Source: Pedobacter sp. HDW13 (GTDB taxonomy: Bacteria > Bacteroidota > Bacteroidia > Sphingobacteriales > Sphingobacteriaceae). Taken from it: DNA of 64,000 nt. The notes below the pieces were generated by a model that was not told where the DNA came from, ran no database searches, and saw only the letters and a list, made by a program, of their open reading frames with translations. The stretch's first letter is position 1, and each line of letters opens with the position of its first letter. Position numbers and translations under genes: made by a program. Where the stretch lies: contig NZ_CP049868.1 in NCBI RefSeq assembly GCF_011303555.1, forward strand, positions 3,968,001-4,032,000. The letters run 5' to 3'. Of the stretch, positions 57,530 through 64,000 are shown piece by piece.

Positions 57530-58012
57530 ATGGCCATTACAATAAGGAAGATAGTAGCAGAAGATAATGAGGCTACTGCAGAAATGATCAGGACAATTTT
57601 ACGCGAATTTAAAATAGACAAGCCTGGTACCGTTTATACCGACCCAACAACCGACCAGTTGTCTCGGTTATTTGAACAGGCTGGATCAGCTTACTGGATT
57701 GCCGAAGAGGATGGAGAGATTATAGGAGGTTGCGGCATTTATCCAACCGATGGCTTGCCTGAAGGTTGTGTAGAATTGGTTAAACTTTACACTGCTGCAT
57801 CGGCAAGGGGAAAAGGAGTTGGCAGGATGCTGATGGAGAAAAGTATCGAATCGGCACAACACTTTGGTTATAACGAAGTATATCTCGAATCATTTCCGGA
57901 GCTTACAACAGCCATAAGCATGTATCAAAAAGCAGGTTTTGTTAAACTTCCTGCTCCTTTAGGCAATTCAGGACACTTTGCCTGCAATGTGTGGATGTTG
58001 CTGGTATTGTAG
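57530..58012 (+). CDS. GNAT family N-acetyltransferase
   Basis: 160-aa acetyltransferase. The start at 57530 gives MAITIRKIVAEDNEATAEMI; an upstream TTG-initiated extension is unlikely. The GNAT core is clear: GEIIGGCGIYPTDGLPEGCVELVKLYTAASARGKGVGRMLMEKSIE, with the acetyl-CoA pyrophosphate loop RGKGVG at about residue 100, and YLESFPELTTAISMYQKAGF. The substrate is unknown. Convergent with the outer-membrane barrel gene across an inverted repeat. Confidence 0.88.
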   Translation: MAITIRKIVAEDNEATAEMIRTILREFKIDKPGTVYTDPTTDQLSRLFEQAGSAYWIAEEDGEIIGGCGIYPTDGLPEGCVELVKLYTAASARGKGVGRMLMEKSIESAQHFGYNEVYLESFPELTTAISMYQKAGFVKLPAPLGNSGHFACNVWMLLVL

Positions 58013-58013
58013 G

Positions 58014-58082
58014 TTGGTTAATTGTTGAAACTGGTTAATTGGTTAACCGTAAGTTTATCCAAACAATCCAACAATTAACCAA
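58014..58082. repeat. 14-bp perfect inverted repeat between convergent genes
   Basis: TTGGTTAATTGTTG (58014-58027) and CAACAATTAACCAA (58069-58082) with internal copies of the GGTTAA word. It sits between two convergent stop codons and could fold into a cruciform or act as a bidirectional transcription end. A related, less perfect one is at 62485. Confidence 0.75.
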
Positions 58083-58091
58083 TACACACCT

Positions 58092-60506
58092 TTAATTTTT
58101 GCCCACCCTGTTTTCCTCTTCGCTGGTACCTGTACTTCTGCTACGGGCAGTTTTTATTTTCATATTGCCGAACTTATAAGTGAAACTTAAGTTTACTCTA
58201 CGGCTTTCCCATTCATTTCTCCAGTAAGTTTTAATGTTGTTGTATTCCAGGTTTGCCCTAAAAGAATTCGTATTAAAAATATCATTAACCTTTAAAGCAA
58301 GTGTTGCATTCTTTTTCCAGAATGTTTTTTTAGCACCAATATTTAACTGGTAACTGCCTAAACTCTGAAACAAACCCGAAACCGAGGGCGAATCGTAATA
58401 GGCATAAGTAGTTAAGCTATAGTTTTTAGGTAAAGTAATGGTGTTATCCATCATTACCGACCAGTTCCACGAAAAAGCATTAAAGCCATTTCCCTGCACT
58501 GCCGATTGTGTGCGGTTAAATCCAGCCGAAACCTCGGTATTGTTGTTCCACCATTTGGTTATATCAACCGGACTACCCGTGGCCATGTAAAAATTGGTAG
58601 TGCGGTTCAGGTTTTCGGGTCTCGATATACTTTCTTTAGTAGCATCGTTCTGATACACCACTTCCCACATCGAACCATTGTTAACCGAATAGCTTAAAGT
58701 TAACACCCTGAAATTTTTGATCGAATAATTCAATTCGAAACTGTTTGCAAAAGAAGGTTGTAACAAAGGGTTCCCTTGTAATGCGGTGTAAGGATCGCTA
58801 TAGAAAGTAAAGGGATTTAAGCTGCTGTACGAAGGGCGGTTAATGCTTTTTCGGTAAGCCGCGGTAAGCAGGTTGTTCGAATCAATTTTTAATGAAACAA
58901 AAACGGTTGGAAAAAGCTTCCAGTATTTTCTGTCGATTAGCGTATTGGTACCCGATGAGCTACCATTTCCCAGCGTTTGTTCGGCCCGAAGACCTGCCTT
59001 GATTTGTATATTTTTGAAACTCTGATCCGATGAAAGGTAGATGGCATTGATGTTTTCGTGATATAAAAACTGGTTTGTACGTCGAGCATCATTAATCCAT
59101 CCCGCCGTTTTTAACGAATCGAAACGCACATCGCTCTGCGATTTTACCCAGCTGCTTTTCCAGCCGGTTTCCATTTTAAATGTTTTATTAAAGTTTAAAG
59201 TATAGTCGGCCTTTACCGAATAGATGGCTACATTGCCCATTCCCATATTGCGTAAATCGATAGGATTGCCAATCACATTATCGCTTGCATCGAGGTAGGT
59301 GTTGGTAAAGGTTTCGTTTTTGCTGTTATCGTAACGCACGTAATCAGCATCAAAGCCCAGCTCGCCGCCTAAACTATCGGTTTTATAGCGGTAATTGATG
59401 TTAAAAGCATGGTTTTTCTCTGTATTGGATTGCGGATTAAACATCGATGTTGCACCCATTTTTGTGCCTGCAGCATTGTAATTAATCGAGTTGCTGTTTA
59501 CTTTGGTTTCTTCAGGAGCAGTAAAGCCTTTTACCATTATACCTAAAGTATGCTTCTCGTTCATAAAATAATCGGCTCCGGTAGAGTAGTTGAGGCTATT
59601 GGTAACCGGATGCCAGAAATTAAGCTGGTTATATTGTTCTTCGCCAATGCTGCGGTTTAGGGTTAAGCGGTTGTAAGAATTGTAATGGCCAGCATTTAAA
59701 CGGAGATAGGTACTCACCTTACCAATATTGTAGTTGAGGTTGGTTCCTCCGTAAACCTTTTCGTAACGACCATAACCCCCGCCCAGGTTCATGTTGCCAT
59801 TAAAACCCTGCATTTTGTTCCTTTTCAGTTTAATGTTGATAATCCCGGCGGTGCCAGCTGCATCAAAAGAAGCAGGAGGGTTAGAAATCAGCTCGATTTT
59901 ACTCAGTACCGAACCAGGCAGCGATTTCAGGTAAGTGGTTAACTCCTGGCCGCTCATGTAGCTCATTTTACCATCAATCATCACATTGATGCCGCTTTTA
60001 CCTTTTAACACAATATTATCGTCCTTATCAAGCTTTACACCCGGCGACCGGCTAATGACTTCAAGAGCATTATCGCCCGCGGTATTCATCTGTTCTACAT
60101 TTACAATTACCCGGTCGGCTTTTTGATCGATAACCGGCATTTTGGATACAATGTTTACTTCTTTTAAGTTTTGCGAGTGGTCAGTTAATACAATCACCGG
60201 TACTTTTACAGTGGTTGCTTTTACCTCAAAACTTGCCGATTGATTTTTATCATAACCCATCATCAATGCTTTGATTAAATACCGGCCTGCCTTAACATCA
60301 TTAAACGCGTATACGCCTTGCTGGTTGGTAGCCTGTAAAGCAACCGAAGCCGAATCGGGCAAGTGGATCAGTGCTACTGATGCATAATCTAAAGCTTTGT
60401 TGCTTTTATCGGTGATTGTTCCCGATACCTTGGTAGTTTGCGCCAGGGCAGTTTGAATGCCTGAAATAAATAATATAAAAAGAGCAGTCTTAAATAAGCG
60501 GTTCAT
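58092..60506 (-). CDS. Outer-membrane beta-barrel family protein (TonB-receptor-like)
   Basis: 804-aa outer-membrane protein. The start at 60506 gives the signal peptide MNRLFKTALFILFISGIQTALAQ; an upstream TTG adds ten residues. A CarboxypepD_reg-like domain (about residues 23-105, TKVSGTITDKSNKALDYASVALI) precedes a plug domain (about 120-220, with SGINVMIDGKMSYMSGQEL) and a long barrel (about 230-790). It lacks SusD partners and belongs to the outer_membrane_beta-barrel family of Bacteroidota rather than classical SusC. It is divergent from lytS-lytR, and the shared region holds LytTR-like repeats, so it is probably under their control. Confidence 0.9.
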   Translation of the reverse strand: MNRLFKTALFILFISGIQTALAQTTKVSGTITDKSNKALDYASVALIHLPDSASVALQATNQQGVYAFNDVKAGRYLIKALMMGYDKNQSASFEVKATTVKVPVIVLTDHSQNLKEVNIVSKMPVIDQKADRVIVNVEQMNTAGDNALEVISRSPGVKLDKDDNIVLKGKSGINVMIDGKMSYMSGQELTTYLKSLPGSVLSKIELISNPPASFDAAGTAGIINIKLKRNKMQGFNGNMNLGGGYGRYEKVYGGTNLNYNIGKVSTYLRLNAGHYNSYNRLTLNRSIGEEQYNQLNFWHPVTNSLNYSTGADYFMNEKHTLGIMVKGFTAPEETKVNSNSINYNAAGTKMGATSMFNPQSNTEKNHAFNINYRYKTDSLGGELGFDADYVRYDNSKNETFTNTYLDASDNVIGNPIDLRNMGMGNVAIYSVKADYTLNFNKTFKMETGWKSSWVKSQSDVRFDSLKTAGWINDARRTNQFLYHENINAIYLSSDQSFKNIQIKAGLRAEQTLGNGSSSGTNTLIDRKYWKLFPTVFVSLKIDSNNLLTAAYRKSINRPSYSSLNPFTFYSDPYTALQGNPLLQPSFANSFELNYSIKNFRVLTLSYSVNNGSMWEVVYQNDATKESISRPENLNRTTNFYMATGSPVDITKWWNNNTEVSAGFNRTQSAVQGNGFNAFSWNWSVMMDNTITLPKNYSLTTYAYYDSPSVSGLFQSLGSYQLNIGAKKTFWKKNATLALKVNDIFNTNSFRANLEYNNIKTYWRNEWESRRVNLSFTYKFGNMKIKTARSRSTGTSEEENRVGKN

Positions 60507-60571
60507 GGGTTGTTGTTTTATAATTGATTGATCCAAAGATGCAGCGGCCGCAGGAGCCTGAAAATTAAATC

Positions 60572-60672
60572 ATCCCAACCCCTCAAAATATTATCCCAAC
60601 CGGCTTTGAGACTTTAAATGCCTTTCGTACTAAAAAAGGAGGGGTTGGGATAATTATTTATAGGTTTGGCAT
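60572..60672. promoter_or_regulatory. Paired direct repeats, probable LytTR regulator binding sites
   Basis: GTTGGGAT-like words occur four times in two mirror-image pairs: ATCCCAAC at 60572-60579 and 60593-60600 (21 bp start to start) facing the barrel gene, and GTTGGGAT at 60644-60651 with TTTGGCAT at 60665-60672 (again 21 bp) facing lytS. A 13-bp perfect inverted repeat (60572-60584 with 60639-60651) links them. LytTR proteins such as AgrA bind 9-bp direct repeats about 21 bp apart, so these are probable sites of the regulator at 61761. Confidence 0.65.
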
Positions 60673-60714
60673 AAGAAAATAGGCCGTTAAAAAAGCTTTG
60701 TATAGTTTTAGGGC

Positions 60715-61721
60715 ATGAAAACATTAAAAACGGTTGCACTACATATACTTTGCTGGGTACTGGTTCTGGGTTATTTTTACGGTGGTTCACTGATAGAAGG
60801 CACTACTTTAAGGGCATCGGCCTTTACCATTTCCATGAATTTTATTCAAATTATGGAGTTCTATATCTGTTACCTGTGGGTATATCCCCGTTTTTTAAAA
60901 AAGGGTAAAACCCCGTTTCTAATTGGGGGATCGTCCTGACTATTGCAATTTTTATCGCTTCCAGATACCTGATTGAAGAGGTTTTGTATTTAAAATGGTT
61001 CGGTTTTCATAACTATGCCGAAGGTACAACGGCCTGGCACTATATTTCTGATAACATTTATTGGAGTTTAGCCTTTATTGTAGTTCCTGCTGCGGTTTAT
61101 GGGATAGAAAAAAGCTTTTTGGCCGAACGGATGAACCTTAAACTCAAAGACGAAGTGGTAAAAGCAGAACTATCTTTTTTAAAATCGCAGATTAACCCAC
61201 ATTTTTTGTACAATACCTTAAATTATGTGTATTCGCTGGCCATTCCTGTTTCGGATAAACTGGCTAATGCGGTTTTGCGACTATCTGATTTGATGCGCTA
61301 TACTTTAAACGATAGCCCGGATGGCAAAGTGAGTTTGGATAAAGAAGTAGGCTACTTAGAGAGTTATGTAGAGCTGTTCAAGATGCGTTTCGAGCCTAAT
61401 TTTTATGTTACGTTTACAACTGAGGGCATTGGCGACCAGAAAATTGCTGCACTGATACTGATTCCCTTTGTCGAAAATGCATTTAAGCACGGCGCGGTAA
61501 ACGATGAAGCACAACCGGTACGCATTAAGCTTAAAGTACAGCAGAAACGACTGAGTTTTGAGGTCAGCAATAAGATCAGTCACGCACAAAAAGACCACAG
61601 CAGTGGGGTAGGTATGGTAAACGTACACCGTAGGCTGGATCTGATTTATCCTGATAAGCACGAACTGTTGGTTTCTAACAACGGCAATACCTATAAAAGT
61701 ACGTTGATTTTAAATTTGTAG
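60715..61721 (+). pseudogene. LytS-type sensor histidine kinase gene, frameshifted
   Basis: Gene for a membrane sensor kinase of about 335 aa: N-terminal transmembrane helices (two in the first frame, LHILCWVLVLGYFY and FTISMNFIQIMEFYICYLW, more after the break) and a His_kinase/HATPase pair with FLKSQINPHFLYNTLNYV (phospho-accepting His in the HFLYN motif) and VENAFKHGA (ATP-binding N box), then GVGMVNVHRRL. The first frame stops at 60937 after LIGGSS, while the -1 frame continues as NWGIVLTIAIFIASRYLIEE; the loss of one base lies between 60909 and 60935, near a run of five G. The kinase part itself is intact. Its response regulator follows 39 bp later. Confidence 0.87.
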
Positions 61722-61760
61722 CTTTACCTTTAAACCCGAATTACCTTCAAAATCTTAATT

Positions 61761-62492
61761 ATGATCCGTTGCCTCGCTGTTGATGATGAATCTTATGCTT
61801 CCGATATTATTTCGGCTTTTATTAATAAAACGCCTTTTCTCGAACTGGTAGGTACCACGACAAATGCCTTTGAGGCCTTAAATATGGTACAGGAAGGAAA
61901 AGTTGACTTGGTGTTTCTGGATATCCAGATGCCAGAATTAACCGGCATCCAGTTTTTAAAAATATGTGGAGGCAAATGCAAGGTAATTTTAACTACTGCT
62001 TATCCCGAATATGCATTGGAGGGCTTTGAACTCGATGTGGTAGATTACCTGTTAAAGCCTATCTCTTACGAGCGGTTTTATAAAGCAGCCCAAAAGGCAC
62101 AGCAAATCTTAGCTCCTGTACCTACAGCACAGCCCGAAGTGATTCAGCAGCCTGCACCAGGCAACGACTTTATTTTTATAAAAGGAGATACCAAAAATAA
62201 ATTCATCAAAGTAAATTACGACGATATTTTATACATAGAAGGGCTTAAAAACTATGTTTCGGTGTACACTGCTACTCAGCGGATCATCACCTATCAGGCC
62301 CTGCGCGAGCTGGAAACGCAATTGCCAAAACCACCTTTTTACCGGATCCATAAATCGTACATCATTTCTATCGAGAAGATTAAAATGATCGATGGCAATA
62401 CCGTTTTTATTAACGATGAGGCCATTCCCGTTGGCGAAACTTATAAAGAAGAGTTTTTTAAGGTGGTAAGAGAAGGGAAGAAGCAAGGATAG
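61761..62492 (+). CDS. lytR: LytTR-family response regulator
   Basis: 243-aa regulator with a receiver domain (residues about 1-118; phosphoacceptor aspartate in VFLDIQMPE at about 55, conserved DD near 8-9 and the K in LLKPIS near 105) and a C-terminal LytTR DNA-binding domain (about 137-240) with FIFIKGDTKNKFIKVNYDDILYIEGLKNYV and FYRIHKSYIIS. It is the partner of the LytS kinase upstream (operon, 39-bp gap) and probably controls the divergent outer-membrane barrel gene through the 21-bp-spaced repeats at 60572-60672. Confidence 0.92.
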   Translation: MIRCLAVDDESYASDIISAFINKTPFLELVGTTTNAFEALNMVQEGKVDLVFLDIQMPELTGIQFLKICGGKCKVILTTAYPEYALEGFELDVVDYLLKPISYERFYKAAQKAQQILAPVPTAQPEVIQQPAPGNDFIFIKGDTKNKFIKVNYDDILYIEGLKNYVSVYTATQRIITYQALRELETQLPKPPFYRIHKSYIISIEKIKMIDGNTVFINDEAIPVGETYKEEFFKVVREGKKQG

Positions 62493-62577
62493 GTTAACTG
62501 TATAAATTGGTTAACTGGTTAATTGTTAGGATGCGTTTACAGTTAACCATTTTCAATAATTAACCGATTAACCAACA
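62485..62577. repeat. Imperfect inverted repeat after lytR
   Basis: GGTTAACTGT (62493-62502) and TTGGTTAACTGGTTAATTG find complements ACAGTTAACC (62540-62549) and AATTAACCGATTAACCAA downstream. It is built from the same GGTTAA words as the element at 58014, and shorter versions occur near 49786 and 57422. It probably ends the lytR transcript. Confidence 0.55.
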
Positions 62578-62658
62578 CTAGCCTCCCAAGTGTGCATAAA
62601 ATCTCCCAAATATTTCTCCCGTTTTTTTTAAGTTTGCTGCATAAAGATTAAATTGAAC

Positions 62659-63135
62659 ATGAGCATGCAAGAAACCAATTCACTTAACCAGGTTGCCGAA
62701 TTCCACACTACTTTTAAACACCCTATTCTCGAAAACCCGGTTATTCCATCTAAGCAAAGAGCTAACCTGCGTATTTCGCTTTTGACCGAGGAGCTGAAAG
62801 AATTACAGGAAGCAGTAGAAAACGATGATCTGGTAGAAGTTGCCGATGCACTGTGCGATTTACAGTATGTTTTGGCCGGTGCTATACACGAATTTGGCCT
62901 GGGCGGAAAATTTAAAACTTTATTTGATGAGGTGCATCGCTCTAACATGAGCAAGGCCTGCAAAACTGTAGAAGAGGCCGAAAATACCATTCAGTTCTAC
63001 TTAGATAAGGACGGAACAGAGTCTTACTACAAAGAAATCGATGGATTGTTTCTGGTATTCCGCAAATCGGACGACAAGACTTTGAAATCGATCAATTATT
63101 CTCCGGCAGATTTAAAATCGCATTTAATTTACTAA
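62659..63135 (+). CDS. MazG-like NTP pyrophosphohydrolase fold protein
   Basis: 158-aa all-alpha protein of the MazG/PRA-PH-like superfamily. The metal-binding signature is visible as EELKELQEAVENDDLVEVADALCDLQYV (about residues 41-68), with the glutamates and the aspartate of the EExxE...ExxD pattern. Members hydrolyse NTPs or phosphoribosyl-ATP to monophosphates; many in Bacteroidota are annotated as phosphoribosyl-ATP pyrophosphohydrolase-like or house-cleaning enzymes. The ATG at 62659 is preferred over a TTG at 62653. The C-terminal 60 residues resemble this family's usual extension. It is followed by a hydrolase gene 3 bp later. Confidence 0.82.
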   Translation: MSMQETNSLNQVAEFHTTFKHPILENPVIPSKQRANLRISLLTEELKELQEAVENDDLVEVADALCDLQYVLAGAIHEFGLGGKFKTLFDEVHRSNMSKACKTVEEAENTIQFYLDKDGTESYYKEIDGLFLVFRKSDDKTLKSINYSPADLKSHLIY

Positions 63136-63138
63136 TCA

Positions 63139-63990
63139 TTGAAAAGGCTAAAGCAATTAATTGGTGATTTGAAGCAGCAGCCGGATAAGCCCGATGAGGC
63201 TTTAATGCGCGAGTTTATTTTTTATTCACCTAAAATGCCGTTACGCCAGCACCAGGAACAGCTGATAGCGGAATCAAAACAATTTAGTCTACCGGTTTTC
63301 GACACCTATTTTACCCGTTCCGAAATCAGTATCAACTGTTTTAGCTGGGGTAAGGGCAAACGGAAAGTATTGCTTACCCATGGCTGGGCTTCTAAGGCAT
63401 TGGATTTCTACGAACTTATTGTCGAGCTGTTAAAAAACGACGATCTGGAGATAATCGCTTTTGATGCACCCGGAAACGGAAGTTCTGTTTCTGAATTTTC
63501 GAACCTGATGCTTTATGCCGATTCGGTTAAATCGATAGCGCTCAATTATGCACAGCCTGATATACTCATTGGTCACTCACTGGGCGGAATGGCCAATGTT
63601 ATTGCCCTGCAGGAGTTGGGTATACAACCAGAACTACTGATTAGTATTGCACCTTTAATCAGGCTCAAAGAGAATTTTGAACAAAGTCTCGATTCAGTTA
63701 GCATTACCAGCAAAGACCAGGAAGTTTTCTTTACCAATTTTGAACAAGAGTTCCCGGTTCCGGCAAGTTATTTTAACCTAACCAGTTTATACCAGTTAAA
63801 AAACGATACCAATCATTTCCTGGCTTTCGATCCCGAAGACCATATTTCACCCTATTCTTTTTTGCAGGAGTTTTTAATTCAAAACCCTGCAATTGTAGCT
63901 CAGTCATTCGAACATGTTGGGCACTATAAAATCCTTAAGTCGGTTGATGTAATTGAGGATATTGCACAGCGGATTCAAATACAGAGCTAA
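63139..63990 (+). CDS. Alpha/beta hydrolase
   Basis: 283-aa alpha/beta-hydrolase-fold protein. The oxyanion segment LLTHGWASKALDFYELI (about residues 76-92) and the nucleophile elbow GHSLGG (about 148-153, Ser150) are clear; the acid is likely in the FDPEDHIS region (about 233-240) and the catalytic histidine in EHVGHYKIL near 267. The start is a TTG (63139), 3 bp after the MazG-like stop, so the two genes are translationally close and co-transcribed. Probable carboxylesterase-like enzyme with unknown substrate. The stop codon is 10 bp before the window end. Confidence 0.87.
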   Translation: MKRLKQLIGDLKQQPDKPDEALMREFIFYSPKMPLRQHQEQLIAESKQFSLPVFDTYFTRSEISINCFSWGKGKRKVLLTHGWASKALDFYELIVELLKNDDLEIIAFDAPGNGSSVSEFSNLMLYADSVKSIALNYAQPDILIGHSLGGMANVIALQELGIQPELLISIAPLIRLKENFEQSLDSVSITSKDQEVFFTNFEQEFPVPASYFNLTSLYQLKNDTNHFLAFDPEDHISPYSFLQEFLIQNPAIVAQSFEHVGHYKILKSVDVIEDIAQRIQIQS

Positions 63991-64000
63991 TTTTCTGTTT

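Overview
The window is chromosomal DNA of a member of the Bacteroidota, most likely Sphingobacteriaceae close to Pedobacter. The evidence is the AT-rich intergenic DNA with TAnnTTTG-type -7 boxes (tRNA-Phe, rpsF and deoR upstream regions), many Bacteroidota-type lipoproteins, a TonB-dependent receptor and a CarboxypepD_reg outer-membrane barrel, LytTR signalling, DUF4199 and DUF1080 proteins, a GH78 rhamnosidase and a sulfatase. The genus is inferred from overall gene style; no 16S gene is present.

Layout. 1-1435: a 5'-nucleotidase and a divergent DeoR regulator sharing an operator region. 1436-4570: an accessory stretch in which three hypothetical genes (two lipoproteins, one WG-repeat protein) are separated by same-orientation copies of a multi-hairpin repeat, followed by a seven-unit 42-bp palindromic satellite. 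4700-9910: a sugar and glycolysis locus (pfkA - BadF-like kinase - gapA operon, divergent Nudix-type regulator, second BadF kinase) with three copies of a GTGTA-N5-TACAC operator, one of which faces a possible small RNA. 10010-14810: threonine aldolase, biotin carboxylase, riboflavin synthase and hypotheticals. 14947-28952: GH78 rhamnosidase, TPR protein, Fic protein, YihY, small enzymes, a LuxR-type regulator, an Ada-like/AlkB alkylation-repair pair and MepB. 29306-41174: TonB receptor, monomeric isocitrate dehydrogenase, dnaX, a zinc-peptidase-like protein and an AraC regulator. 41399-42616: the rpsF-rpsR-rplI operon with a promoter and leader hairpin. 42675-51164: SDR, DUF1080, mtgA, a frameshifted AsmA-like gene and an Hdr-like iron-sulfur pair. 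51394-53802: two identical tRNA-Phe genes bracketing a frameshifted sulfatase. 53859-63990: small cytosolic proteins, an S41 protease, an outer-membrane barrel gene divergent from a LytS/LytR two-component pair, a MazG-like protein and an alpha/beta hydrolase.

Most notable points: (1) an A10 run in dnaX exactly at the end of the clamp-loader ATPase part, where a slip in either direction reaches a stop within four codons, suggesting a slippage-made gamma form; (2) a symmetric pair of 21-bp-spaced direct repeats between the outer-membrane barrel gene and lytS, the layout expected of LytTR binding sites; (3) the hairpin-repeat-separated gene array and its palindromic satellite; (4) the local Nudix-regulator operator set; (5) three genes (AsmA-like, sulfatase, LytS kinase) each broken by an apparent one-base loss, which may be real decay or base-calling error.
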